Made by a program: the position numbers and the translations under genes
DNA from: an uncultured Leucobacter sp.
GTDB taxonomy: Bacteria; Actinomycetota; Actinomycetes; Actinomycetales; Microbacteriaceae
Direction: 5' to 3'
DNA: 57,809 nucleotides
Assembly (NCBI GenBank): GCA_937967375.1
Contig: CALCJF010000110.1
Span: forward strand, 1-57,809
Shown here: in pieces, positions 1 to 8,737 of the stretch
Layout: each line of letters begins with the position of its first letter
How positions within the stretch are numbered: the stretch's first letter is position 1
Notes under the pieces: generated by a model
The model's database searches: none
The model's input: the letters and a program-made list of their open reading frames with translations, nothing else
Told to the model about the DNA's origin: nothing

Positions 1-994
1 GCGCGAACGTGGTCGCCGGGGCCGGGTCGGTGTAGTCGTCGGCCGGCACGTAGATCGCCTGCAGCGAGGTGATCGAGTGGCCACGGGTCGAGGTGATGCG
101 CTCCTGGAGGATGCCCATCTCGTCCGCGAGGTTCGGCTGGTAACCCACCGCAGAAGGCATGCGGCCCAGCAGGGTCGACACCTCAGAACCAGCCTGGGTG
201 AAGCGGAAGATGTTGTCGATGAAGAGCAGCACGTCCTGGTTCTGCACATCGCGGAAGTACTCCGCCATGGTCAGCGCCGAAAGAGCAACGCGCAGACGCG
301 TTCCCGGCGGCTCGTCCATCTGGCCGAACACAAGTGCGGTCTTGTCGAAGACGCCGGCCTCGTCCATCTCGTGGATGAGGTCGTTGCCCTCACGAGTGCG
401 CTCGCCAACACCGGCGAACACCGACACACCACCGTGGTCCTGAGCCACACGCTGGATCATCTCCTGGATGAGCACGGTCTTGCCCACGCCCGCACCACCG
501 AACAGACCGATCTTGCCGCCCTGCACGTAGGGGGTCAAAAGGTCGATCGACTTGATGCCGGTCTCGAAGAGCTGAGTCTTCGACTCGAGCTGGTCGAAGG
601 CCGGGGGTGTGCGGTGGATGCTCCAGCGCTCGGTTGCCTCGAAGGTCTCGCCGTCGGGCAGGTTGAGCACGTTGCCGGTCACATCGAAGACCTTGCCCTT
701 GGTGACGTCACCAACGGGAACGGTGATGGGGCTGCCGGTGTCGGTGACCTCCTGGCCACGCACCAGACCATCGGTGGGCTTCAGAGCAATGGCGCGAACG
801 AGGTTGTCGCCGAGGTGCTGAGCAACCTCAAGCACCAGGGTGAAGCTCTCGGTGCCCTCGCCGAAGTCGACGGTGGTCTCGAGTGCGTTGTACACAGCGG
901 GAATCGCGTCGTGCGGGAACTCGATGTCGACGACGGGGCCGGTGACGCGGGCGATGCGCCCAACCGTCTTGGTGACCTCTGCGGTTTCGGTCAT
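1..994 (-). CDS. atpD: ATP synthase F1 subunit beta, partial (3' end outside window)
   Basis: This is the catalytic subunit of F1, which makes ATP at the cytoplasmic face of the membrane. The ATG at 992-994 (minus) opens MTETAEVTKTVGRIARVTGP, the usual beta N-terminus. The P-loop GAGVGKT is encoded near 477-500 and the adenine-pocket region IYVPADDYTDPAPATTF lies at the left edge. About 331 codons are visible. The C-terminal third, including the DELSEED region, is cut off by the window edge. The gene follows atpG after 23 bases and is the last visible gene of the operon; atpC would be expected further left. Confidence 0.97.
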   Translation of the reverse strand, partial: MTETAEVTKTVGRIARVTGPVVDIEFPHDAIPAVYNALETTVDFGEGTESFTLVLEVAQHLGDNLVRAIALKPTDGLVRGQEVTDTGSPITVPVGDVTKGKVFDVTGNVLNLPDGETFEATERWSIHRTPPAFDQLESKTQLFETGIKSIDLLTPYVQGGKIGLFGGAGVGKTVLIQEMIQRVAQDHGGVSVFAGVGERTREGNDLIHEMDEAGVFDKTALVFGQMDEPPGTRLRVALSALTMAEYFRDVQNQDVLLFIDNIFRFTQAGSEVSTLLGRMPSAVGYQPNLADEMGILQERITSTRGHSITSLQAIYVPADDYTDPAPATTFA

Positions 995-1017
995 GTTTCT
1001 CTCTCTTCGTACTGGGA

Positions 1018-1908
1018 TTAGCCGGCCAGCGCGTCGGCGCCGCCCACAATCTCGGAAATCTGCTGGGTGATCTCGGCCTGGCGCGCGTTGTTCGCGAGGC
1101 GGGTGTAGTCGCGGATGAGGGTATCTGCGTTATCGCTCGCCGACTTCATCGCCTTCTGCGTTGCGGCGTGCTTTGCGGCAGCCGACTGCAGCATCGCGTT
1201 GAAGATGCGCGATTCGATGTAGTCAGGCAGCAGCTTGTCGAGAACAACCTCTGCCTCGGGCTCGAACTCATACAGCGGCTGAGCCTGCTCGTTCGCGTCG
1301 GCAACGCCTTCGACGATCTGCAGCGGCAGCAGGCGGGTCACCTGCGGCACCTGGCTCACCATGCTGACGAGGCGGTTGTACACGAGATGAATCTCTTGCA
1401 CGCCGCCCTCTGCGACGGGCCGCACGAAGGACTCGATCAGCGCGTCGCTGACCTCCTTGGCGGTCTCGAACGTCGGGTTCTCGGTGTCACCCATCCAGGT
1501 GCGCTCCGAGGCGCGACGACGGAACGAGAAGTACCCCTGCGCCTTGCGGCCGATGAGGTAGTACGAGATCTCCTTGCCCTCACTGCGCAGCAGCGAGGTC
1601 AGCTCTTCAGCCTCACGCAGCACCTGCGAGTTGAAGGCACCTGCGAGACCGCGGTCCGAGGTGAAGATCACAATCGCTGCGCGCTCGACCTTGTCGGCCT
1701 CGGTGAGCAGCGGGTGGTCGGTCTTCGAGTGAACGGCGACGGCCGAAACTGCGCGGGTGATCGCATTCGCGTAGGGGGTCGATGCCTCGACGCGTGCCTT
1801 CGCTTTCTGAATGCGAGACGCTGCGATCAGCTCCATCGCACGGGTGATCTTCTTGGTCGTCTGGGCAGAACGAATTTTCTGCCGGTAGACCCGAAGTTGC
1901 GCTCCCAT
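1018..1908 (-). CDS. atpG: ATP synthase F1 subunit gamma
   Basis: This is the central rotor stalk of F1, which couples c-ring rotation to conformational change in alpha3beta3. The protein has 296 residues, normal for the family. Its N-terminus (MGAQLRVYRQKIRSAQTTKK, then ITRAMELIAASR) is the conserved coiled-coil start, and the C-terminal helix contains MKSASDNAD and LANNARQAEITQQI, typical of gamma. The start is an ATG preceded by a purine-rich stretch. It sits between atpA and atpD in the standard order and is clearly co-transcribed with them. Confidence 0.97.
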   Translation of the reverse strand: MGAQLRVYRQKIRSAQTTKKITRAMELIAASRIQKAKARVEASTPYANAITRAVSAVAVHSKTDHPLLTEADKVERAAIVIFTSDRGLAGAFNSQVLREAEELTSLLRSEGKEISYYLIGRKAQGYFSFRRRASERTWMGDTENPTFETAKEVSDALIESFVRPVAEGGVQEIHLVYNRLVSMVSQVPQVTRLLPLQIVEGVADANEQAQPLYEFEPEAEVVLDKLLPDYIESRIFNAMLQSAAAKHAATQKAMKSASDNADTLIRDYTRLANNARQAEITQQISEIVGGADALAG

Positions 1909-1985
1909 GTCTCTCCTGTATCGGTTGAGCTAGCTGGCTGGTGAAGTACGAGGATCGGGGAGCCCCTGAGGGCTCCCCTGTCCCA

Positions 1986-3611
1986 CTACTTCTTGACTAC
2001 CAGCTGCTCCTGCTGAATCTCGGCCTCGTCGAGAGCTTCGAACTGCTCGGCGAGCGACTGACCCGAAGAGGTGCGGAACACCAGCTTGAAGTCAGCGATG
2101 CTCTTCTCGAGAGTTGCGACAGTCTCGTCGTCGAGCACGTTGGTCTCACGCAGGGTGGTGAGCGCCTCGGTGTTGTTGGCGAGGTAGTCGAGGTACTCGC
2201 GCTCGAAGCGCAGAATGTCTTCGACAGGCACGTCATCGAGGTGGCCGTTGGTGCCGGCCCAGATCGAAACGGTCTGATCCTCGACTGCGTACGGCGTGTA
2301 CTGCGGTTGCTTCAGCAGCTCGGTGAGGCGTGCGCCGCGCTCGAGCTGCTTGCGGCTTGCTGCGTCGAGGTCAGACGCGAACATCGCGAACGCCTCGAGC
2401 GAGCGGTACTGTGCGAGCTCGAGCTTCAAGGTACCCGAGACCTTCTTGATCGACTTCACCTGAGCGTCGCCACCCACGCGCGACACCGAGATGCCCACGT
2501 CAACGGCGGGGCGCTGGTTCGCGTTGAAGAGGTCCGACTGCAGGAAGATCTGGCCGTCGGTGATCGAGATCACGTTGGTCGGAATGTATGCAGAAACGTC
2601 GTTTGCCTTGGTCTCGATGATCGGCAGACCGGTCATCGAACCTGCACCGAGCTCGTCGCTCAGCTTTGCGCAACGCTCCAGGAGGCGCGAGTGCAAGTAG
2701 AAGACGTCGCCCGGGTAAGCCTCGCGCCCCGGCGGGCGGCGAAGCAGCAGCGAAACGGCACGGTAGGCCTCAGCCTGCTTCGAGAGATCATCGAAAATGA
2801 TGAGCACGTGCTTGCTGTTGTACATCCAGTGCTGGCCGATGGCCGAGCCGGTGTACGGTGCAAGGTACTTGAAGCCGGCGGGGTCAGATGCGGGCGAAGC
2901 GACGATGGTGGTGTACTCCATCGCGCCAGCCTCTTCGAGCGCGCCCTTCACCGAAGCGATGGTCGAGCCCTTCTGACCGATAGCGACGTAGATGCAACGC
3001 ACCTGCTTGTTGATGTCGCCCGACTCCCAGTTGGCCTTCTGGTTGATGATGGTGTCGATCGCGATTGCGGTCTTGCCGGTCTGGCGGTCACCAATGATCA
3101 GCTGGCGCTGGCCACGGCCGACGGGAATCATCGCGTCGATTGCCTTGATACCGGTCTGCATCGGCTCGTGCACCGACTTGCGCTGCATCACGCCGGGCGC
3201 CTGCAGCTCGAGGGCGCGACGGCCTTCGATGCCGGTGATCTCGCCGAGACCGTCGATCGGGTTGCCGAGCGGGTCGACCACGCGGCCGAGGTAGCCCTCG
3301 CCCACGGGAACCGACAGCACCTCGCCGGTGCGGGTGACCTGCTGGCCCTCGGCAATGTCGGTGAATTCACCGAGCACGACGACGCCGATCTCGTTCTCTT
3401 CGAGGTTCTGAGCGAGACCCAGGGTGCCGTCAGCGAAGCGAACGAGCTCGTTCGCCATCACGCCGGGCAGGCCTGCGACGTGCGCAATACCATCGGCTGC
3501 GTCGACAACAGTGCCGACCTCGGTCTTCTCGGCCTTCTTGGGCTCGTACGAGGCCGCGAAGTCTTTCAGCGCATCGCGAATCTCGTCGGGGCTGATGCTG
3601 AGTTCTGCCAT
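1986..3611 (-). CDS. atpA: ATP synthase F1 subunit alpha
   Basis: This is the non-catalytic nucleotide-binding subunit of F1, with 541 residues as expected. The Walker A motif GDRQTGKT is visible around residue 170, followed by the family segment IYVAIGQKGSTIA and the Arg-finger region VDVGISVSRVGG. The N-terminus (MAELSISPDEIRDALKDFAA) interacts with subunit delta. It lies 51 bases downstream of atpH and 77 bases upstream of atpG. A long open frame on the opposite strand (1941-4346) is a codon-bias shadow. Confidence 0.98.
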   Translation of the reverse strand: MAELSISPDEIRDALKDFAASYEPKKAEKTEVGTVVDAADGIAHVAGLPGVMANELVRFADGTLGLAQNLEENEIGVVVLGEFTDIAEGQQVTRTGEVLSVPVGEGYLGRVVDPLGNPIDGLGEITGIEGRRALELQAPGVMQRKSVHEPMQTGIKAIDAMIPVGRGQRQLIIGDRQTGKTAIAIDTIINQKANWESGDINKQVRCIYVAIGQKGSTIASVKGALEEAGAMEYTTIVASPASDPAGFKYLAPYTGSAIGQHWMYNSKHVLIIFDDLSKQAEAYRAVSLLLRRPPGREAYPGDVFYLHSRLLERCAKLSDELGAGSMTGLPIIETKANDVSAYIPTNVISITDGQIFLQSDLFNANQRPAVDVGISVSRVGGDAQVKSIKKVSGTLKLELAQYRSLEAFAMFASDLDAASRKQLERGARLTELLKQPQYTPYAVEDQTVSIWAGTNGHLDDVPVEDILRFEREYLDYLANNTEALTTLRETNVLDDETVATLEKSIADFKLVFRTSSGQSLAEQFEALDEAEIQQEQLVVKK

Positions 3612-3662
3612 TTCGTTCTCTCTTGTTCTCGTCCGGGGCGCGGGGCCTCGGGCCTAAAGTCG

Positions 3663-4439
3663 CTAGCCTGCGAGCTGCAGGCGAAGGTCATCGAGACGCG
3701 CGCGGACGCTGCCGTCAATCACGTCGTCACCAATTTGGATGCGAACGCCGCCGACCAGCGAGGGGTCGACGACAGTGGTCACGCGCACCGGTCGCCCGGC
3801 GTTCTTCTCGAGCAGACCCGAGATGCGGGCCAGCTGCGTCTCGCTCAGGGCCGCAGCTGCGGTTACCGTTGCGAGCTCGCTCCCACCCTGATCTGCGGCA
3901 ACACGAGCGCTCGCACGAAGCGAGGCGCTGATGCGGCGACCACGAGGGTTTGCAACAAGATGGCTGACCACCCCAACGGCAGATGCCGAGAGCTTGCCGG
4001 TGAAGAGACGCTGTACCAGCTGAACCTTCGCGGTGGTGTCGCCGAGCTTGCTGCCAAGCACGAGTTCGAGCTCGTGGTTGCTGTCGATCGTTGCGGCTGC
4101 GGTGAGCAGCTCATCAGCAAGCGTGGGCTCGGCGACGGCCTCGGCGCGCAGGCCGAGCTCTTCGATACCCGCGACGAGCTCGCCGGAGTTCGACCACGAC
4201 TGCTCGACGGCGGCCGTGAGCACCGAACGAGCTCCTGCCGAGATACTGCCGAAGAGGCGCTCAACCAGCTGAGCCTTCGCGGCACCAGAGGTGGCGCTAT
4301 CGGCAAGAGCTGCCAGAAGCGCCTGCGAGCCGTCGATCTGCGCTGATGCAGCGAGCAGCTCGGCGCCAGCGCTCTTACCGAGCCGGCCACCGAGAGCTGC
4401 TTTCGCTACCGCCAGCGCTTCGCGTGACGCACTGCCCAT
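3663..4439 (-). CDS. atpH: ATP synthase F1 subunit delta
   Basis: This is a peripheral-stalk protein that binds the alpha N-termini to the b subunits. At 258 residues it is longer than the roughly 178-residue E. coli delta but not fused to b as in mycobacteria; the extra length fits actinobacterial deltas with an N-terminal extension. The OSCP signature is near the C-terminus (VTTVVDPSLVGGVRIQIGDD, then VIDGSVRARLDDLRLQL). The start codon overlaps the atpF stop by one base (TAATG), indicating translational coupling. Confidence 0.95.
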   Translation of the reverse strand: MGSASREALAVAKAALGGRLGKSAGAELLAASAQIDGSQALLAALADSATSGAAKAQLVERLFGSISAGARSVLTAAVEQSWSNSGELVAGIEELGLRAEAVAEPTLADELLTAAATIDSNHELELVLGSKLGDTTAKVQLVQRLFTGKLSASAVGVVSHLVANPRGRRISASLRASARVAADQGGSELATVTAAAALSETQLARISGLLEKNAGRPVRVTTVVDPSLVGGVRIQIGDDVIDGSVRARLDDLRLQLAG

Positions 4440-4993
4440 TACTTCGCTGCCTTTTCTGAAGCCTCGAGATCGGCAAGAAAGCGATCGACCATTGCCGATG
4501 CCTTTGCATCGTCAGAGAGCTGCTCGCCGACGACACCCGAAGCGAGATCGATCGCAAGCGAGCCGACCTCCTTGCGCAGGGTAACGACAGCGCTCTGGCG
4601 CTCTGCCTCGATCTGAGCCTGAGCGTTCTGCGAGATACGAGCGGCCTCGACGGTCGCGTCGTCTTTCGCCTTTGCCACGATCTTGGTGGCGTCGGCGCGA
4701 GCCGCGTCACGAATCTCGCCGGCCTCGGCGCGTGCACCAGCAAGCTGCGCGGTGTACTCCTGCAGGGCGGCCTCGGCCTTTGCCTGAGCCTCGTCGGCCT
4801 TGGCGATGTTGCCCTCGATAGCTGCAGCGCGCTCATCGAGCATCTTCTGCATCTTCGGAAGGAAGACCTTCCAGAAAGCGACCAGAATGATCGCAAACGG
4901 AACCAGCGACCAGATGATGTCGTAGATCTGCGGGAGCAGCGGGCTCGGGGCGGCCGCGCCTTCAGCAGCAGCGAGGATCACTGCGTTATTCAT
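4439..4993 (-). CDS. atpF: ATP synthase Fo subunit b
   Basis: This is the membrane-anchored peripheral stalk. The 184-residue protein has one N-terminal membrane segment (about residues 25-45, IIWSLVPFAIILVAFWKVF). A long, charged, Ala-rich coiled coil follows (KADEAQAKAEAALQEY), ending in the delta-binding region. The ATG at 4993 has the ribosome site AAGGGAGG just upstream. It lies 35 bases downstream of atpE. Confidence 0.97.
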   Translation of the reverse strand: MNNAVILAAAEGAAAPSPLLPQIYDIIWSLVPFAIILVAFWKVFLPKMQKMLDERAAAIEGNIAKADEAQAKAEAALQEYTAQLAGARAEAGEIRDAARADATKIVAKAKDDATVEAARISQNAQAQIEAERQSAVVTLRKEVGSLAIDLASGVVGEQLSDDAKASAMVDRFLADLEASEKAAK

Positions 4994-5028
4994 CGAGCCT
5001 CCCTTTCGAGACTAGAAAGGTGAATGGT

Positions 5029-5253
5029 TTAGCCGAAGATGAACGGCGTAGCGATAGCGATGAACGCGAGCGCCTCGGTGAATGCGATACCGATCCACAT
5101 CAGCACCTGGAGGCGGCCGGCGAGCTCTGGCTGGCGAGCGACGCCCTCGATGGTCTTGCCGACGACGATACCCACGCCAATTGCGGGGCCGATTGCGGCG
5201 AGGCCGTAGCCGACGGTTGCGATGTTACCCGAGATTGCAGCGAGAACAGACAC
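5029..5253 (-). CDS. atpE: ATP synthase Fo subunit c (proton-carrying ring)
   Basis: This 74-residue two-helix hairpin oligomerises into the rotor ring. Helix 1 carries the packed glycine pattern AIGPAIGVGIVVG, the polar loop is ARQPE, and helix 2 carries the essential proton-binding carboxylate Glu60 in GIAFTEALAF. It uses Glu rather than Asp at the ion site, with no obvious sodium-type ligands, so proton coupling is likely. It lies between atpB and atpF. Confidence 0.97.
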   Translation of the reverse strand: MSVLAAISGNIATVGYGLAAIGPAIGVGIVVGKTIEGVARQPELAGRLQVLMWIGIAFTEALAFIAIATPFIFG

Positions 5254-5307
5254 AGTGTGTGTTTCCTTCCGTATGTGAGTGCGGCGGTTGCCGAACCCGG
5301 TTTGGTT

Positions 5308-6132
5308 TTAGTGCTCTTCAGCCAGCGCGAGCTGGATGTAGACAGCGGTGAGCAGAGTAAAGACGTAGGCCTGCAGCACTGCGACGAGAATCTCGAAGAG
5401 CGTGAAGGCGATACCGAAAGCGAGCGTGCCGATGCCGAACAGCTTCATGAAGCCGGGGGCCGACAGCAGGAAGAAGTGAGTCGCGCTGAAGAGCAGCACG
5501 AGCAGCAGGTGGCCGACGAGCAGGTTCATGAGCAGTCGAAGAGTCAGCGTGACGGGTCGAATGATGAAGGTCGAGATCAGCTCGATCGGGGTCACGATCA
5601 GATAGAGCGGCTTCGGCACACCGCTCGGGAAGAGCGAGTTCTTGAAGAAGTTCTTCGGGCTCTTCTTCACACCTGCATAAATGAAGGTGATGTACGAGAT
5701 CACGGCAAGGGTGAGCGGGAAACCGATCACGGCCGACACACCGATGTTGAAGGTTGGAATGATGCCCGTGATGTTGAACGCGAGGATCGAGAAGAACATG
5801 GCGGTCAGCAGCGGCAAGAAACGCTTGCCATCTACCTTGCCGAGCAGGTCTTCAGCGATGTTCACGCGAACAAAGTCGAGCGCCATCTCCGCGAGCGACT
5901 GGCCCCTGGTGGGGATCACGCGCATCTTGCGGGTGCCCAGCCAGAACAGAGTGATCAGAAGCACGGTCATGATCACGCGAATGATCATGATGCGGTTCAT
6001 CTCGAACGGGGTTCCGACGAAGAGCACGCCCTCGGGGAAGAACTCCCACATGCTCGGTGCGTGGAACTCGCCACCCTCCGCAGCGAGAAATGCCGGGCTC
6101 ATGAGTTGAACGGTGTTGGAAAGCAGCGCCAT
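5308..6132 (-). CDS. atpB: ATP synthase Fo subunit a
   Basis: This is the proton half-channel subunit of Fo, with 274 residues and several membrane segments. The essential Arg sits in the family motif LRLLMNLLVGH near residue 190, and the C-terminal helix ends in QAYVFTLLTAVYIQLALAEEH. It is the first gene of the core Fo-F1 set. The 167 bases upstream hold a hairpin and a possible -10 element. Confidence 0.97.
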   Translation of the reverse strand: MALLSNTVQLMSPAFLAAEGGEFHAPSMWEFFPEGVLFVGTPFEMNRIMIIRVIMTVLLITLFWLGTRKMRVIPTRGQSLAEMALDFVRVNIAEDLLGKVDGKRFLPLLTAMFFSILAFNITGIIPTFNIGVSAVIGFPLTLAVISYITFIYAGVKKSPKNFFKNSLFPSGVPKPLYLIVTPIELISTFIIRPVTLTLRLLMNLLVGHLLLVLLFSATHFFLLSAPGFMKLFGIGTLAFGIAFTLFEILVAVLQAYVFTLLTAVYIQLALAEEH

Positions 6133-6229
6133 TCTCCTGATTCGGGGTGAGAGCGGGGCTCACACGGCGACGAACGAATTTTTTGCCCGCATGCACACGG
6201 CAGCACAGAGCGCCGGCAGGGACATCTCA

Positions 6230-6258
6230 ATATTAGCAGGGACTTTGCGAGAGCGGAA
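6230..6258 (-). promoter_or_regulatory. Possible atpB promoter (extended -10)
   Basis: Read on the minus strand, TGCTAATAT (TAATAT at 6230-6235) is a good extended -10 about 100 bases before atpB. The matching -35 region (about 6253-6258, TTCCGC) is weak. It lies just after the hairpin at 6268-6288, so it could restart transcription of the core operon. Confidence 0.4.
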
Positions 6259-6267
6259 ACCGAGATT

Positions 6268-6288
6268 CTCGAGAGCCGCACTCTCGAG
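6268..6288 (-). terminator. Hairpin between the AtpI-like gene and atpB
   Basis: A perfect 8-bp stem (CTCGAGAG/CTCTCGAG) with a five-base loop starts 12 bases after the stop of the AtpI-like gene. There is no strong U tract, so it may be a leaky terminator or an mRNA-processing or stability element. Confidence 0.45.
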
Positions 6289-6299
6289 CCAGAATGAGA

Positions 6300-6851
6300 T
6301 TAGACACCGGGCGCATCGACATAGGGCTGGCGGCCTTTGGCCACAACGAGTGTGTCAATAGTCAGTGACACCACGATGCCTGCGACGAGGCCGAAGAAGA
6401 GAATCTTCGAATCGAGCCAGCTCTGGTCGCGAAGCAGCACGACCGCGACGATGAACGCAATGAGCTTCAGCAGCCACCCACCAGCGACAATGCCGAAAAA
6501 AATCACCACGAAGTTCGGGCTCTGAATAAACCGCTGGTTCGCGAACAGGATGCTGCCGATCGTGACACACGACAGCACTCCGGCGATGAACGCGCCGAGG
6601 GCTCCCCCGATGACGCCGGGTGTATGCGACACGAAGTACCCGATCGCACCAAACACGAGCATCAGCACCGCGGTAGCGAGAATCTCGAACCGCAGCGCGC
6701 GCAACAGCACGGGCTGCGAGGTCGGCAGGCTGGCTGATCCGGCTTCGTGCTGCCCGGCGAGTTCGCTCGCGCCCCCGGCTTCGATCGGCGACGCACCCTC
6801 GCCCGGCTGCGTGGCGTCGTTCGGCCCTGCGGGCACGGTCTCGTCAGTCAC
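6300..6851 (-). CDS. AtpI-like membrane protein upstream of the ATP synthase operon
   Basis: The 183-residue protein has a 50-residue hydrophilic, acidic and Gly/Ala-rich N-terminus followed by four hydrophobic segments (ALRFEILATAVLMLVFGAIG; GVIGGALGAFIAGVLSCVTI; FVVIFFGIVAGGWLLKLIAF; ILFFGLVAGIVVSLTIDTLV). Position and topology match actinobacterial AtpI, an assembly or accessory factor of the c-ring, but similarity at this level is weak. I chose the GTG at 6849-6851, preceded by AGAGAGGAT, over an upstream ATG. This overlaps the preceding transferase gene by eight bases (GTGACTGA). Confidence 0.7.
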   Translation of the reverse strand: MTDETVPAGPNDATQPGEGASPIEAGGASELAGQHEAGSASLPTSQPVLLRALRFEILATAVLMLVFGAIGYFVSHTPGVIGGALGAFIAGVLSCVTIGSILFANQRFIQSPNFVVIFFGIVAGGWLLKLIAFIVAVVLLRDQSWLDSKILFFGLVAGIVVSLTIDTLVVAKGRQPYVDAPGV

Positions 6852-8019
6852 TCGAAATCCTCTCTTCGGCAGGCTCGGTCTTCGAAGCCCGAGACAACCG
6901 TAGCAATCCACGCTGAGCGAGCCAATTGCGCACCCGAACGAGCGGCGTGAGCGTGATGATCATGCAGACCACTCCACCAACAACGACGACCACCGCCGGC
7001 CAAAAGAAGCTCTGCGTCACGAAGACGAGCAGGCAGGCCAGTGAGACCATGACCGTCCAGAGGTAGAAGATCATGACTGCCTGCAACGGCGAGTGCCCCA
7101 TGTCGAGCAGCCGATGGTGCAGATGCTTTCGGTCGGCCTCGAACGGGCTCTTGCCCGCGAGCAGGCGTCGGCACACGGCCAGCGTGAAGTCGGCGAGGGG
7201 CACAGCGAGCACCGCGATCGGCAGAATGATCGGAATGTAGCTCGCGAGCACCAACTTCTGATCGAGCTGCGCGGGGTTCAGCTGCCCCGTGACCGACACG
7301 GTCGATGTCGCCATGAGCAGCCCGATGAGGAGCGCCCCGGTGTCGCCCATGAACATGCGAGCGCGATGCCAATTGAACGGCAGAAATCCGGCCGAGATGC
7401 CGACGATCGTCGCCGCGATGAGGGCAGCGAGAGTAATCGACGAGTCGGCTCCAGTCTGCGCCGTGAGCAACTGTGTGTAAATGAAGAATGCGGCGTTCGC
7501 AATGATCGCAACGCCCGCGACGAGACCGTCGAGGCCGTCTACGAAGTTCACGGCGTTCATCACGAGCGTCATCAGGAATACGGTCAACACGAAGTTGACC
7601 GTCGGTGAGCCGACGATGAGCGTGTCTCCGAATGGCAGCGAGACGATCTGAATACCGTTCCAGGCAAGCAGCCCGGCCGCCGCGAGCTGCGCACCGAGCT
7701 TCACCATCCAGTCGAGGTCGAGCAGATCGTCGAGCACCCCGACGACGGCGATGAGCGTGCACGCCCCGAGCAGCACCCACAGCCGAGCGGGGTCATCGAA
7801 CACTCCATCAAACGCGGGCTGCGTTCCCGCGTAGATGAGGGCAACGAGGATCCCGATGAACATTGCGATGCCGCCCAATCGCGGCGTCGGCTGCTTATGC
7901 ACGTCGCGCTCTCGCACTTCGGGTGCGAGCTGAAAGCGCCGACTCAGGCGCAGCACGCCAGCCGAGCACACCGCGGTCACCAGTGCCGCGACTGCGGCCA
8001 CCAGCAAAAAGGGAAGCAT
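6844..8019 (-). CDS. Undecaprenyl-phosphate phospho-sugar transferase, WecA/TagO/MraY family
   Basis: This is a polytopic enzyme that moves a sugar-1-phosphate (probably GlcNAc-1-P) from UDP-sugar to undecaprenyl phosphate on the inner membrane face, starting cell-wall glycopolymer synthesis. The 391-residue protein has about 11 membrane segments. It has the family motifs PTPRLGG near residue 45, GVLDDLLDLDW near 95, NFVDGLDGLVAG near 160 and the HLHHRL loop near 300. In actinobacteria a gene of this type commonly sits between tsaC/sua5 and atpI. The exact donor sugar cannot be read from sequence. Confidence 0.9.
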   Translation of the reverse strand: MLPFLLVAAVAALVTAVCSAGVLRLSRRFQLAPEVRERDVHKQPTPRLGGIAMFIGILVALIYAGTQPAFDGVFDDPARLWVLLGACTLIAVVGVLDDLLDLDWMVKLGAQLAAAGLLAWNGIQIVSLPFGDTLIVGSPTVNFVLTVFLMTLVMNAVNFVDGLDGLVAGVAIIANAAFFIYTQLLTAQTGADSSITLAALIAATIVGISAGFLPFNWHRARMFMGDTGALLIGLLMATSTVSVTGQLNPAQLDQKLVLASYIPIILPIAVLAVPLADFTLAVCRRLLAGKSPFEADRKHLHHRLLDMGHSPLQAVMIFYLWTVMVSLACLLVFVTQSFFWPAVVVVVGGVVCMIITLTPLVRVRNWLAQRGLLRLSRASKTEPAEERISSD

Positions 8020-8020
8020 G

Positions 8021-8701
8021 TTACGCCCCGGCCTCGTTGCCCATCACGCTCACTCCGGGCAGAGCCTCAGCGAGCGCCTCGCGGCTCACTCCCCCGTCGC
8101 GCAGCACCCGCAACTGGCCGCCTTCGTTCGTGAGCCCAGTCGCGTCGACGATGGTTGAGGCGGTGCCGTCACCGGTCACTTCGCCCGCATCGAGGTAGAC
8201 AGCGATCGAATCACCCAGCATGTCCTGAGCCTCACCGATCGTCTGCGCAGCTGGCTTGCCCGTAAGGTTTGCGCTCGATACCGCGAGCGGCCCGGTCTCA
8301 CGCAGCAGTTCGAGCGTCAACGGCTGGTTCGGAATGCGCAGGGCCACGGTGCCGCCGGTTTCGCCGAGATCCCAGCTCAGGCTAGGGTTTGCCTCGAGCA
8401 CAATCGTGAGCGCACCCGGCCAAAACTTGTCTGCAAGGGTTCGCACCGGTTCGGTGACGTGTGCAGCCAGGGCGCCGAGCGTTGCAGTGTCGGCGATCAG
8501 CACGGGTGGGGGCGACTGCCGACCGCGCCCTTTGGCCTCGAGCAGGCGATCCACCGCTTCGGGAGTGAACGCGTCTGCCGCAACGCCATACACCGTGTCG
8601 GTAGGCAGCACCGCGAGCTCGCCACGACCGAGCGCCTGCCTGGCCGCACGAGCCGCCGCGAGAAGTTGCGTGCTGTCACTGCAATCGAAGACTTCGGCCA
8701 T
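8021..8701 (-). CDS. tsaC: L-threonylcarbamoyladenylate synthase (Sua5/YrdC/TsaC family)
   Basis: This enzyme makes threonylcarbamoyl-AMP from threonine, bicarbonate and ATP for the universal t6A37 modification of ANN-decoding tRNAs. The 226-residue YrdC-domain protein has LPTDTVYGVAA near residue 35, the KxR motif in EAKGRGRQSPPPVLI, and the SxN motif in AVSSANLTGKPAA. It is a short TsaC-like form lacking a long Sua5 C-terminal domain. It lies 36 bases downstream of prmC and one base upstream of the transferase gene. Confidence 0.93.
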   Translation of the reverse strand: MAEVFDCSDSTQLLAAARAARQALGRGELAVLPTDTVYGVAADAFTPEAVDRLLEAKGRGRQSPPPVLIADTATLGALAAHVTEPVRTLADKFWPGALTIVLEANPSLSWDLGETGGTVALRIPNQPLTLELLRETGPLAVSSANLTGKPAAQTIGEAQDMLGDSIAVYLDAGEVTGDGTASTIVDATGLTNEGGQLRVLRDGGVSREALAEALPGVSVMGNEAGA

Positions 8702-8737
8702 AGCTTTCGATCTTACTCCGCTGCCGCTGGGCGGTGA

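Noticed and set aside
1941..4346. Open frame of 801 codons on the plus strand opposite atpA and atpH
   Set aside because: It is antisense to two certain ATP synthase genes. Its composition (Leu/Arg/Val/Asp rich, no motifs) is what the complementary strand of high-GC coding sequence gives.
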